Counted from the stretch's first letter, positions 16,435 through 25,185 are shown. The stretch is DNA of 64,000 bases from Panacagrimonas sp965216845 (GCA_965216845.1 OZ244200.1:2542001-2606000), one strand, 5' to 3'. Translations and numbers: made by a program. Notes: generated from the sequence alone by a model not told the origin.

Positions 16435-17645
16435 GACAACACGCCGGCCAAATCCGCTTGAATATCGCCAATGTCCTCCAGACCAACGGCAAGCCGCACC
16501 AGCCCTTCGCTGATGCCGGCGGCGGCGCGCGCCTGCGCGGAAATACGCCCGTGCGTGGTGGTTGCCGGATGCGTAATGGTGGTGCGCGCATCGCCCAGGT
16601 TGGCGGTAATCGAACACAGCCGAACCGAGTCGATCAGCTTCCAGGCGGCTTGCCGGCCACCATCGACCTCGAAGGAAACAATTGCGCCATAACCGCTCTG
16701 CTGACGCTTGGCCAGCGCATGTTGCGGATGACTTTGCAGACCCGGATAGAACACCTGGTTCACGCCAACCTGGCAATCCAGCCAATGCGCCAGCCGTCGC
16801 GCATTGTCCTCGTGCGCTTTCATGCGTACGCAGAGCGTTTCCAGTCCTTTCAAGAATACCCAGGCGTTGAATGGAGAAACACAAGGACCGGCGCTGCGCA
16901 TGAAGGCGAAAACATCTTTTCCGACACGCTGTTCGTCCCCAACGATGGCGCCGCCAATACACCTGCCCTGGCCATCGATATATTTGGTGGCCGAATGCAC
17001 CACATAATCGGCGCCCAGTTGCAGCGGTTGCTGAAAAACCGGCGTCAGAAAACAGTTGTCGACCGCCAGCGCCGCATTATTGGCGTGCGCCAGATCCGCC
17101 AGCGCCTGAATATCCGCCAATTCACATAAGGGATTGGACGGCGTTTCCAGGAACAGCAATCGGGTATTGGGCCGGATCGCCTTTTCCCATGCCGCAACAT
17201 CGGTTTGTTCCACGTAGGTCACTTCCACGCCAAACTTGGCGATGAACTGATTGAACATGGAAATGCTGGCGCCGAACAGGCTTTGCGAACTCAGCAAATG
17301 ATCGCCGGCTTTCAATACCGTCAGGCAAAGTGTGAGAATGGCGGACATGCCGCTGGCGGTCGCGATGCAGGACGCTCCGCCCTCCATGGCTGCCAGCCGC
17401 CGCTCGAAGGCCTGGACGGTCGGGTTGGTAAAGCGACCGTAGACATTGCCTGATTTTTCACCGGCAAATACCTGCGCAGCCTCTTCAGCGCTGCGAAACA
17501 CAAAGCTGGAAGTGCTGAAAATCGGCGGCGAATGCTCCAGCTGATCGGTACGCAACGGCGCGGCGCGAAGCCCCGTGGTGGCCATGCCCCAACCCGTATC
17601 CGGCGAATCACTGGCGGCGGCGTTGTGGTCGGTGTTTTCGTCCAT
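16431..17645 (-). CDS. metZ: O-succinylhomoserine sulfhydrylase
   Basis: A 404-residue Cys/Met-metabolism PLP enzyme. The Schiff-base Lys is in DYVVHSATKYIDGQGR, and SSSFVF...YGRFTNPTV and ATASGMSAIL are family signatures. MetZ makes homocysteine directly from O-succinylhomoserine and sulfide. The YIDGQGR variant and the cvpA-purF-metZ neighbourhood favour MetZ over MetB or MetC. The start is ATG 17645 behind a GGAGA ribosome site; longer in-frame starts would place an intrinsic terminator inside the coding region. Its 5' leader carries an apparent attenuator (see 17646-17760). Confidence 0.93.
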   Translation of the reverse strand: MDENTDHNAAASDSPDTGWGMATTGLRAAPLRTDQLEHSPPIFSTSSFVFRSAEEAAQVFAGEKSGNVYGRFTNPTVQAFERRLAAMEGGASCIATASGMSAILTLCLTVLKAGDHLLSSQSLFGASISMFNQFIAKFGVEVTYVEQTDVAAWEKAIRPNTRLLFLETPSNPLCELADIQALADLAHANNAALAVDNCFLTPVFQQPLQLGADYVVHSATKYIDGQGRCIGGAIVGDEQRVGKDVFAFMRSAGPCVSPFNAWVFLKGLETLCVRMKAHEDNARRLAHWLDCQVGVNQVFYPGLQSHPQHALAKRQQSGYGAIVSFEVDGGRQAAWKLIDSVRLCSITANLGDARTTITHPATTTHGRISAQARAAAGISEGLVRLAVGLEDIGDIQADLAGVLS

Positions 17646-17760
17646 CTGGAATCTCCGGATTCGCGGGCATAAAAAAACCCGCATGGATGCGGGCATCTGC
17701 AAATCAGTCGAAACTGATGATCGCTTAGCTGGCGCCCGCAAGCGAATGAAATCGGCAATT
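17646..17760 (-). ncRNA. Structured 5' leader of metZ, candidate attenuator or riboswitch
   Basis: Reading the metZ RNA 5' to 3': hairpin 1 has stem TCGCTT/AAGCGA (17745-17740 with 17726-17721) and a 13-nt loop containing GCGGGC. Hairpin 2 is a perfect ATCAGT/ACTGAT stem with a UUCG loop (17718-17703). Then comes the intrinsic terminator. TGCGGGC (17740-17734) can pair over 7 bp with GCCCGCA (17694-17688), which is the 5' arm of the terminator, so two exclusive folds exist. After the terminator, GAATC-CGGA-GATTC partly encloses the metZ ribosome site. No match to a known riboswitch class was established. Confidence 0.6.
17671..17693 (-). terminator. Rho-independent terminator ahead of metZ
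   Basis: On the minus strand CCCGCAT-CC-ATGCGGG is followed by seven U residues, a textbook intrinsic terminator. It lies about 97 nt after the purF stop and 26 nt before the metZ ATG. It could end purF transcription, but a promoter sits upstream of it and feeds straight into it, which points to regulated readthrough into metZ. Confidence 0.85.
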
Positions 17761-17764
17761 CCCT

Positions 17765-17793
17765 ATTCTAGAAATCCCACGGCTTTTGGTCAA
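17765..17793 (-). promoter_or_regulatory. Sigma-70 promoter for the metZ leader
   Basis: On the minus strand TTGACC (17793-17788) and TAGAAT (17770-17765) are separated by exactly 17 bp; each differs from consensus by one base. The -35 element overlaps the purF stop codon. Predicted transcription starts near 17757-17760, giving a leader of about 113 nt before metZ. Confidence 0.75.
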
Positions 17794-19310
17794 TGCGCAC
17801 CCGCATTCTCGATTTCGATGACCGATTGCACCGCGGCCTGGCGCGCCTGCTTTGCCGCATCCGAGCGGAACAGCTCAAGCTGATCCAGGTATTCGCTGGT
17901 CACGTCCTGGGTGATGTATTCGCCGGTGAAGACCGAGGTGTCAAAGCCGGTGATTTGCGCGTTCTTGTGGCGCACCGCATCGATCAGGTCGTCCAGTTCC
18001 TGATAGATCATCCGGTCCGCGCCAATCAAACGCTCCAGTTCTTCGACGCTGCGACCGTGTGCGATCAGCTCGTTGGCCGAGGGCATGTCGATGCCGTACA
18101 CGTTTGGATAGCGCACCGGCGGCGAGGCCGAAGCCAGATAAACCTTGCGCGCGCCGGCTTCCCTGGCCATTTCGATGATTTCCCGGCTGGTGGTCCCACG
18201 CACGATGGAGTCGTCCACCAGCATGACGTTCTTGTCACGAAACTCGACGTCGATGGGGTTGAGTTTCTGCCGTACCGATTTGGAGCGCTGGCTCTGCCCC
18301 GGCATGATGAAGGTGCGGCCGATGTAGCGGTTCTTTACATAACCTTCGCGGTACGGCACGCCCAGTTTGGCGGCCAGCTCCGAGGCGGGAACGCGTGAGG
18401 TGTCCGGAATGGGAATCACCACGTCGATATCGTGGTCCGGCCAATCACGTTTGATGCGATCAGCCAGCTTTTCACCCATGCGCAGGCGCGCTTTGTGCAC
18501 GTAAATCTTGTCCATCAGCGAGTCAGGCCGCGCCAGATAGACATATTCGAACAGGCAGGGCGAATAACCCGGGTTGGCGGCGCATTGGCGAATATGCATC
18601 TGCCCGTCGTTGGAAATCAGCACCGCCTCGCCGGGCATGACATCACCCACCAGCTCAAAGCCCAGGGCGTTGAGCGCCACCGATTCGGAGGCGATCATGT
18701 ACTCATCCCCGTTTGCGCTTTCACGCCGACCGTAAACCAGCGGACGGATACCGTGCGGATCACGAAAACCGATGATGCCGTAACCGCTGATCAGCACCAC
18801 GCTGGCGTAGGCTCCCCGACAACGCTGGTGCACGCCGGAAACGGCAGCGAACAAATCATCGGGCGACAGCCGCAGCTTGTTCTGACTCAGCAGCTCATGC
18901 GCAAAGATATTCAGCAGCACCTCGGAGTCGGACTCGGTGTTCAGGTGCCGTCGATCTTCGTTGAACAGCTCCTGCTTGAGCTCGTCGGCATTGGTCAGGT
19001 TGCCGTTGTGCGCCAGCGAAATACCGAACGGCATATTGGTATAAAACGGTTGTGCTTCGGCCGAACTGGTGACGCCGGCGGTGGGATAACGCACATGACC
19101 GATTCCCATGTTGCCGCGCAGACGCAGCATGTGTTCCTGATGGTGGAACACATCGCGCACCAGACCATTGTCCTTGCGCAAGTGCAGGCGGTTGCGCTCG
19201 GCGGTAATGATGCCGGCGGCATCCTGGCCGCGGTGTTGCAACATGGTCAGCGCATCATAAAGCTCCTGATTGGCTGCCTGCCGCGCATAGATTCCAACGA
19301 TGCCACACAT
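17790..19310 (-). CDS. purF: Amidophosphoribosyltransferase
   Basis: A 506-residue enzyme that commits PRPP and glutamine to purine synthesis. It begins MCGIVGIYARQ, so Cys2 becomes the N-terminal glutaminase nucleophile after Met removal. The glutaminase domain spans about residues 2-230 (GIGHVRYPTAG, LAHNGNL) and the phosphoribosyltransferase domain follows, with PRPP loop VMLVDDSIVRGTTS. Its ATG overlaps the cvpA stop as TGATG, the conserved cvpA-purF pairing. Confidence 0.98.
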   Translation of the reverse strand: MCGIVGIYARQAANQELYDALTMLQHRGQDAAGIITAERNRLHLRKDNGLVRDVFHHQEHMLRLRGNMGIGHVRYPTAGVTSSAEAQPFYTNMPFGISLAHNGNLTNADELKQELFNEDRRHLNTESDSEVLLNIFAHELLSQNKLRLSPDDLFAAVSGVHQRCRGAYASVVLISGYGIIGFRDPHGIRPLVYGRRESANGDEYMIASESVALNALGFELVGDVMPGEAVLISNDGQMHIRQCAANPGYSPCLFEYVYLARPDSLMDKIYVHKARLRMGEKLADRIKRDWPDHDIDVVIPIPDTSRVPASELAAKLGVPYREGYVKNRYIGRTFIMPGQSQRSKSVRQKLNPIDVEFRDKNVMLVDDSIVRGTTSREIIEMAREAGARKVYLASASPPVRYPNVYGIDMPSANELIAHGRSVEELERLIGADRMIYQELDDLIDAVRHKNAQITGFDTSVFTGEYITQDVTSEYLDQLELFRSDAAKQARQAAVQSVIEIENAGAH

Positions 19311-19846
19311 CAGTTGAGCGCTCCCATGGTTTCGGGCGACAGCTCGATGCCGCCACCTTTTTCGCGAACAGCCTGGATCCAGTCAGGCGGCACCAGCGTG
19401 CTGATGGCGTCGGCCACCCAGTGCATACGCGCGATGAATTCGGACCCCATCCACCAGCTGTCATAACGCAAGGTGGTTTCGCGGCCGATCATGACGAAGA
19501 TCCCCACCAGGACCACGCCGCGCACCAGACCCAGGCCGGCACCGACCGTGCGGTCAGACGAAGCCAACAGGCTTCCCCGAATGAAATGCGATAACACTGC
19601 GGTGATCACGCTGCCCACCAGCAATCCGCCCAGAAACAGCAACACATAGGCCACGATCTTGCGAATCGACGGCTCCGACAGAAAGTCCCGCAAATAAGCT
19701 TCGAACTGCGGCGCCCAGAACCACGCCACGCCGAAAGCCAACACCCAGGTCAGCAAGCCAAGCAGTTCGCGGGTAAAGCCGCGCATCAGGCCAACCAGTA
19801 CCGATATCAACACCAGCGCCAGAATCAGATAATCCGCCCAATTCAT
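19310..19846 (-). CDS. cvpA: CvpA-family membrane protein
   Basis: A 178-residue integral membrane protein with four hydrophobic segments (YLILALVLISVLVGLMRG, LLTWVLAFGVAWFW, IVAYVLLFLGGLLVGSVI, LGLVRGVVLVGIFVMI). It is named for colicin V production, but in most bacteria it supports envelope homeostasis. GLMRGFTRELLGL matches the family's N-terminal signature. It is the first gene of a cvpA-purF unit; a gap of about 100 bp separates it from thrC. Confidence 0.93.
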   Translation of the reverse strand: MNWADYLILALVLISVLVGLMRGFTRELLGLLTWVLAFGVAWFWAPQFEAYLRDFLSEPSIRKIVAYVLLFLGGLLVGSVITAVLSHFIRGSLLASSDRTVGAGLGLVRGVVLVGIFVMIGRETTLRYDSWWMGSEFIARMHWVADAISTLVPPDWIQAVREKGGGIELSPETMGALN

Positions 19847-19947
19847 TGCGACACCGAAACGCCCGCAACCGGATAAGGATTCAAACCGCGCCCCATAGTG
19901 GGTGGAACCAGGCGTCGGATTTTACAGGACGATGAACACGACAGCGG

Positions 19948-21063
19948 CTAAGCCATTTGCGACAACAAGGCTTTTTCCACTGCCGACCGTGTCGCCGGCA
20001 CCTTGATCAGGCCGTCGACGCCGGCGCTCATGATGATGTCGGGGTCTTTGAGCCCGTTGCCGGTGAGCGTGCACACCACGGTGCTGCCGGGCGCGATACG
20101 GCCGCTGTGAATGTCGCGCAGCGCGCCACACAGCGAGGCCGCCGAAGCCGGCTCGCAAAACACGCCTTCGGTCGTCGCCAGCAGTTTTTGCGTTTTCAGG
20201 ATTTCCGCATCGCTGCATTCGTCGAACCAGCCGCCCGACTCTTCTTGCACCGTCCACGCCAGATCCCAGGATTGAGGATCGCCAATGCGGATGGCGGTGG
20301 CCACGGTTTCTGGATCCTTGACCGGAGCGCCGCGCAGAAACGGCGCGGAGCCGCTCGCCTGAAATCCCGCCATCTTCGGTCGTGAGGCGGTCAACGGCGT
20401 GTCCAGAAAACGACCCTTGGCGTGTTCGGGACAAATCTTGCTGGCAACGCCGGCGGCCTCGCAATATCCGATCCAGTGCGCGCTGATGTTGCCGGCATTG
20501 CCAACCGGAAGACAATGAACATCCGGAGCACGGCCCAGCGCCTCGACGATTTCCAGCGCCGCGGTTTTCTGACCCTGCAACCGATAAGGATTGATGGAAT
20601 TGACGATCGCCACCGGCGTGGACTGGCCAATCTCCTTGACCAGGCGCATGCCATCGTCAAAATTGCCCTCGATCTGAAGCACCACCGCGCCGTGAACCAC
20701 GGCCTGCGCCAGCTTGCCAAGGGCGATCTTGCCATCCGGAATCAGAACGAAAGCGGTGATGCCGGCGCGCGCCGCATAAGCCGCCGCCGAGGCCGAGGTG
20801 TTTCCAGTGGATGCGCAAATCACCGCCTTGGCACCCTCATGTACCGCCTGCGTCACCGCCACGGTCATGCCGCGATCCTTGAACGAGCCGGTGGGATTCA
20901 GGCCCTCGAACTTGACGTAAAGCTCGCCGTCAAAACCCACCTGATCCGGCAGGCGTTCCAGCCTGATCAGCGGCGTGCGGCCTTCGCCCAATGAAATGGC
21001 ACGGGCGTCAGCGGCCAGGGGCAGACGGTTTCGATAAGCCTCGACGAGGCCGGTATATCGCAT
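19948..21063 (-). CDS. thrC: Threonine synthase
   Basis: A 371-residue PLP enzyme that turns O-phosphohomoserine into threonine. The PLP lysine is in NPTGSFKDRGMTVAV, the phosphate loop is LPVGNAGNISAHW, and STGNTSASAAAYAARAG is also typical. This is the shorter, plant/Bacillus-like class used by many proteobacteria. It lies 14 nt after hom in the same direction, so alaC, hom and thrC form an aspartate-family operon. Confidence 0.96.
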   Translation of the reverse strand: MRYTGLVEAYRNRLPLAADARAISLGEGRTPLIRLERLPDQVGFDGELYVKFEGLNPTGSFKDRGMTVAVTQAVHEGAKAVICASTGNTSASAAAYAARAGITAFVLIPDGKIALGKLAQAVVHGAVVLQIEGNFDDGMRLVKEIGQSTPVAIVNSINPYRLQGQKTAALEIVEALGRAPDVHCLPVGNAGNISAHWIGYCEAAGVASKICPEHAKGRFLDTPLTASRPKMAGFQASGSAPFLRGAPVKDPETVATAIRIGDPQSWDLAWTVQEESGGWFDECSDAEILKTQKLLATTEGVFCEPASAASLCGALRDIHSGRIAPGSTVVCTLTGNGLKDPDIIMSAGVDGLIKVPATRSAVEKALLSQMA

Positions 21064-21077
21064 GGCGCAAACTCAGG

Positions 21078-22391
21078 TTAATGGTGGTTGAAGTGTTCGA
21101 CACGAATGTGTGACGGCTGTTCTCGCACCAACGACAATGCACTGACCCGCGCCAGGGCTTTTTCGAACCGGGCTTCGGATACCTCACTGGTGATCAATGC
21201 GATGGTCGCATCCTCATGCTCGCGCGGCTCTTTCTGCAAGATGGCTTCGATGCTGATGTCGAACTCGGCCAGGGCGCTGGTAATGGCCTTGAGCACGCCC
21301 GGCTCATCGGCGGCGCGCAAGCGCAGGTAGTAGCTGGAGATCGTTCCCTGGATGGGGACGATGGGCTGCGCCTGCAATCGATCCGGCAAGAACCCCAGGG
21401 CCGGCGCGGCGTTTGCAGAACCCAGGGAACGAGCCGCATCGATCAGATCGGCAACCACCGCCGATGCGGTTGGATCACCGCCGGCGCCGTAACCATAAAA
21501 GCCCACCGGACCCACCGAACGGCCCTGCACCAATACGCAGTTGAGTCCGCCATCGACCTTGGCCAGCAAATGATTGTCCGGCACCAGTGTGGGATGAACG
21601 CGCAACTCAACACCCTGCTGCTGCCGTTTGGCGATACCCAGCAGCTTGATGCGATAGCCCAGCGCGTCCGCATTCTGAATATCCAGCGCGGTGACCTGAC
21701 TGATGCCCTGGCAATGAACCTTTTCCAAGTTCAGCGGGATGCCAAAGGCCATGCTGGCCATGATGGTGAGCTTGTGGGCAGCGTCCACCCCTTCGACGTC
21801 GAACGTCGGGTCGGCCTCGGCAAAGCCCAGCTTTTGCGCATCGGCCAGGGCCTCGTCATAGCTCTGACCTTTGGCCGCCATCTGACTCAGCACATAATTG
21901 CAGGTGCCGTTGATGATGCCGGCCACTTCCTGAATCTCATTGGCGGCCAGCCCCTCACGCAAGGCCTTGATGATGGGAATGCCGCCCGCGACCGCCGCCT
22001 CGAACGCAACCATCGCACCGGCTTTGGCAGCCGCCGCAAAGATGCTGTTGCCATCTTCGGCCAGCAACGCCTTGTTGGCGGTGGCAACCGGCTTGCCAGC
22101 TTCCAGTGCGGCGACAATCAAGTCCTTGGCCGGTTGTTGTCCGCCGATGGCTTCCACCACCAGATCCACTTCCGGATCGCGCACGATGGCGAACGGATCG
22201 GAAACCAGCTCAATGCCGTCCACGCTGACTTGGCGCGGCCTGGAAAGGTCACGCGCCGAGGCCTTGGTCACCACCATCTTGCGACCCAGGCGGCGCTCGA
22301 TATCGCCGGCATTGGTCCGCAACACATTGATCACGCCCTGACCGACATTTCCCAGCCCGATCAGGCCGATTCGAACCACCGACTCGCTCAA
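21078..22391 (-). CDS. hom: Homoserine dehydrogenase
   Basis: A 437-residue enzyme, NAD(P)-dependent, reducing aspartate semialdehyde to homoserine. The Rossmann motif is RIGLIGLGNVGQGVI, the catalytic region includes VAGIINGTCNYVLSQM and GFAEADPTFDVEGVDAAHK, and a C-terminal ACT domain (YYLRLRAADEPGVLKAI) suggests threonine feedback inhibition. I place the start at TTG 22391, which overlaps the alaC stop as TTGA and gives normal length; the longer frame upstream merely shadows alaC. No aspartokinase domain is fused. Confidence 0.95.
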   Translation of the reverse strand: MSESVVRIGLIGLGNVGQGVINVLRTNAGDIERRLGRKMVVTKASARDLSRPRQVSVDGIELVSDPFAIVRDPEVDLVVEAIGGQQPAKDLIVAALEAGKPVATANKALLAEDGNSIFAAAAKAGAMVAFEAAVAGGIPIIKALREGLAANEIQEVAGIINGTCNYVLSQMAAKGQSYDEALADAQKLGFAEADPTFDVEGVDAAHKLTIMASMAFGIPLNLEKVHCQGISQVTALDIQNADALGYRIKLLGIAKRQQQGVELRVHPTLVPDNHLLAKVDGGLNCVLVQGRSVGPVGFYGYGAGGDPTASAVVADLIDAARSLGSANAAPALGFLPDRLQAQPIVPIQGTISSYYLRLRAADEPGVLKAITSALAEFDISIEAILQKEPREHEDATIALITSEVSEARFEKALARVSALSLVREQPSHIRVEHFNHH

Positions 22392-23620
22392 TGGATACCT
22401 TCCTTCAGCATGCGTTTGATCCCGCGCACGGCCTGCCGCGTGCGGTGCTCGTTTTCTATCAGTGCAAAGCGCACATGGGTGTCGCCGTAGTCGCCAAAGC
22501 CGATTCCGGGCGACACCGCCACCTTGGCCTCCTGCAACAGTCGCTTGGAAAACTCCAGCGACCCCAGGTGTTTGAAGGCATCCGGAATCTCGGCCCAAAC
22601 GAACATGGTCGCCTTGGGCTTTTCCACTGCCCAGCCGGCGGCGTTCAGGCCATCGCACAATACATCACGGCGTTCGCGATACATGTCACGAATCTCGGCC
22701 ACGCAATCCTGTGGCCCTTCCAGCGCGGCGATGGCGGCCACCTGTACCGGCGTGAACATGCCGTAATCCAGATAACTCTTGATGCGTCCCAAGGCGCCGA
22801 TCAGCGTCGGATTGCCCACCATGAAGCCAACGCGCCAACCCGGCATGTTGTAGCTCTTGGACAAGGTAAACGATTCCACCGCGATGTCCTTGGCGCCCGG
22901 CACCTCCAGCACGCTGGGTGCGCGATAGCCGTCGAACACAATGTCCGCATAGGCCAGGTCGTGCACCAGCCAGATGCCATGTTCGCGGCAGAAGTCGACG
23001 GTTTTCTTGAAGAAATCCAGGTCAACGCATTGCGTTGTTGGATTGCCGGGGAAGTTCATCACCAACATTTTCGGCGCCGGCCAGGTCTCACGCACCGCGC
23101 TTTGCAAGCCCTCGAAAAAGTCCACACCGGGCGTCAAGCGCACATGCCGCACGTCGGCGCCGGCCAGCACCACACCGTAGGGATGAATCGGATAGGCCGG
23201 ATTCGGCACCAGTACGGTGTCGCCCTTGTCCAGCGTGGCAAAGGCCAGATGCGCCAAGCCTTCCTTGGAGCCGATGGTGGCGATGACCTCGCTTTCCGGG
23301 TCCAGATCCACCGCGTAACGCGACTGATACCAGCGCGCCATCGCCCGGCGCAAACGGGGAATCCCCGCGGAAAGCGAATAACGATGGGTGTGGGTACCAC
23401 CCTCGTCGTGCAATTCCGGCCGTACGTAGTCGCTTTCGGTGCCTCGCACCGATGCCTCGACCAGCTTGTCGACAATATGCTTGGGCGTGGGTTGATCCGG
23501 ATTGCCCATGCCAAAGTCGACAATGTCCTCACCACGTGCTCGCGCCGCTCGCTTCAATTCACCAACGATATTGAAGACATAGGGCGGCAAGCGCTGAATG
23601 CGCGGGAAATTGACGTTCAT
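22388..23620 (-). CDS. alaC: Alanine-synthesising class I/II aminotransferase
   Basis: A 410-residue PLP aminotransferase beginning MNVNFPRIQRLPPYVFNIV and matching AlaC, which makes alanine from pyruvate and glutamate. The PLP lysine lies in ESFTLSKSYNMPGWRVGF, with NFPGNPTTQC and HDLAYADIVFDGY as further signatures. Compared with E. coli AlaC there is an insertion of about 15 residues near residues 58-75 (RGTESDYVRPELHDEGG) before the conserved HRYS...GIPRLRRAM. It heads the alaC-hom-thrC operon. Confidence 0.92.
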   Translation of the reverse strand: MNVNFPRIQRLPPYVFNIVGELKRAARARGEDIVDFGMGNPDQPTPKHIVDKLVEASVRGTESDYVRPELHDEGGTHTHRYSLSAGIPRLRRAMARWYQSRYAVDLDPESEVIATIGSKEGLAHLAFATLDKGDTVLVPNPAYPIHPYGVVLAGADVRHVRLTPGVDFFEGLQSAVRETWPAPKMLVMNFPGNPTTQCVDLDFFKKTVDFCREHGIWLVHDLAYADIVFDGYRAPSVLEVPGAKDIAVESFTLSKSYNMPGWRVGFMVGNPTLIGALGRIKSYLDYGMFTPVQVAAIAALEGPQDCVAEIRDMYRERRDVLCDGLNAAGWAVEKPKATMFVWAEIPDAFKHLGSLEFSKRLLQEAKVAVSPGIGFGDYGDTHVRFALIENEHRTRQAVRGIKRMLKEGIH

Positions 23621-23812
23621 GGCGAAAGCTGAGAAACAGCTTGAAAATATTGAAAAAATGGCCGCTCACGACGCCTTTCTCAGGCATCGGCCGCAGCTTT
23701 GGGGGGCGGTATTAGACCATTGCAATCATCCGTCTGCAATTTAATCCCTTGATTTTTGGGAAAACCATGTGGTCAGCGCGCTAAACTGGTCCAAACCGAG
23801 ACGATTTTGCTC

Positions 23813-24412
23813 ATGAGTCAAGCGGCATTCAAGCCGGCTACTTACGATGATCTGTTTGATCTGCCGCCAAATGTGACCGGGCAGATCATCCACGGTGTTT
23901 TGCACGCACACCCGCGACCGGCCTCACCGCATGCGCAGACGGCTTCATCGCTGAGTTTTGAACTGGGGCCGCCGTTTCATCGCGGTCGCGGCGGACCCGG
24001 CGGATGGTGGATCCTGATTGAACCTGAGCTGCATCTGGGACCGCATATTCTGGTGCCGGATCTGGCTGGCTGGCGACGCGAGCGAATGCCACAGATACCG
24101 GATGTCGCCTACTTTGAGCTGCCGCCGGATTGGGTGTGCGAAGTGCTATCGCCCAGCACGGCGAAGCTGGATCGGGTGGACAAGCTTGCCATCTACGCTG
24201 AATTTGGCATCAGCTGGGCCTGGCTGATCGACCCCATCGCCCGAACGCTTGAAATATTCGCCCTTGACGGCGCGCATTGGCGTCTGCACGCCAGCCATGC
24301 CGATGATGCCGAGGTCAAAGCGCCGCCGTTTGACGCCATTACGCTGGAACTGGACGCGCTGTGGCTGACCTCATCCAAGGACGCCCAGGCAGAAAAATCA
24401 AGCGACGGCTGA
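23813..24412 (+). CDS. Uma2-family (DUF820) putative nuclease
   Basis: A 199-residue protein of the Uma2/DUF820 restriction-endonuclease-like fold. The conserved acidic residues lie in the fold-typical places: LIEPELHLGPHILVPDLAGW (E...PD) and PDWVCEVLSPSTAKLDRVDK (E...K). DKLAIYAEFGISWAWLID is the usual continuation. The start is ATG 23813. It stands alone between alaC and the peroxiredoxin. Biological function of the family is unsettled despite nuclease-like architecture. Confidence 0.85.
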   Translation: MSQAAFKPATYDDLFDLPPNVTGQIIHGVLHAHPRPASPHAQTASSLSFELGPPFHRGRGGPGGWWILIEPELHLGPHILVPDLAGWRRERMPQIPDVAYFELPPDWVCEVLSPSTAKLDRVDKLAIYAEFGISWAWLIDPIARTLEIFALDGAHWRLHASHADDAEVKAPPFDAITLELDALWLTSSKDAQAEKSSDG

Positions 24413-24449
24413 AGCCGATGAACGCTTCGGGCAAGCGCCAGCAAGGCCG

Positions 24450-24515
24450 ATAGCAAATTATTATCGAAAGCATAAAAACGTTTCAATTGCCCTAATGTGC
24501 GAACACACATAGACT
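24450..24515 (+). promoter_or_regulatory. OxyR-type site and adjoining promoter of the peroxiredoxin gene
   Basis: Four tetrads are spaced by exactly 7 bp: ATAG (24450), TTAT (24461), ATAA (24472), TCAA (24483). This is the 37-bp ATAG-N7-CTAT-N7-ATAG-N7-CTAT layout of OxyR, strong in the first three tetrads and weak in the last. It ends directly against a -35-like TTGCCC (24487-24492), which is 17 bp from TAGACT (24510-24515), the position used by an activator contacting RNA polymerase. Confidence 0.6.
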
Positions 24516-24570
24516 GCGCCCCGCTCGTGCGGCATCGCACACTTTCATCATCAACCCAAAGGAGTCTTTT

Positions 24571-25170
24571 GTGAGCGTATTGGTCAACCGTCCCGCCCCC
24601 GATTTCACATCCGCCGCCGTGCTTGGTGATGGCACCATCACCGACCAATTCAAGCTTTCCGATCTGAAAGGCCAGTACGTGGTGCTGTTTTTCTGGCCGC
24701 TGGATTTCACCTTTGTGTGCCCGTCGGAAATCATCGCGCATGAGAACCGTCGCAAGGCGTTTGAAGCGCGCGGCGTGCAGCTGGTTGGTGTTTCCATCGA
24801 CAGCCAGTACACGCACTTTGCCTGGCGCTCCACCCCGGTCGAAAAAGGTGGCATCGGCTCCATCGGTTTTCCCATGGTGGCGGACGTCAATCACGACATC
24901 GTTCGCGCCTACGGCGTCGAGCACGAAGCCGGCGTGGCTTTTCGCGCCAGCTTCCTGATCGACAAGAACGGCATCGTCCAGCATCAGGTGGTCAACAACC
25001 TGCCCCTGGGCCGCGAAGTGGATGAAATGCTGCGCGTAGTGGACGCGCTGCAATTCACCGAAGAACATGGCGAAGTCTGCCCGGCTGGCTGGCGCAAAGG
25101 AAAACCGGCAATGAAACCGAACGCCGAGGGCGTCGCCACTTACCTCGCCGCCAACGCCGAAAGCCTGTAG
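24571..25170 (+). CDS. Typical 2-Cys peroxiredoxin (AhpC/Prx1 type)
   Basis: A 199-residue peroxiredoxin. The peroxidatic cysteine is in LDFTFVCPSEIIAHENRR and the resolving cysteine in HGEVCPAGWRKGKPAM. The Prx1/AhpC1 subtype is preferred over E. coli AhpC because of the FVCPSEI...VCPAGW pattern and length. It reduces peroxides using reductant from thioredoxin. The downstream trxB supplies a fitting partner. An AAAGGAG ribosome site lies upstream, and a candidate OxyR site governs the promoter. Confidence 0.95.
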   Translation: MSVLVNRPAPDFTSAAVLGDGTITDQFKLSDLKGQYVVLFFWPLDFTFVCPSEIIAHENRRKAFEARGVQLVGVSIDSQYTHFAWRSTPVEKGGIGSIGFPMVADVNHDIVRAYGVEHEAGVAFRASFLIDKNGIVQHQVVNNLPLGREVDEMLRVVDALQFTEEHGEVCPAGWRKGKPAMKPNAEGVATYLAANAESL

Positions 25171-25185
25171 CTTTACGCTTCCCCC

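Noticed and set aside
17646..17760. Assigning the metZ leader to the SAM-II riboswitch class
   Set aside because: Only two short sequence elements agree, and the required first stem would be just 3-4 bp, so the assignment is not justified without a covariance search.
21216..23632. Long plus-strand frames opposite hom and alaC
   Set aside because: They mirror strongly conserved minus-strand enzymes and show the low-complexity composition of antisense frames in GC-rich DNA.
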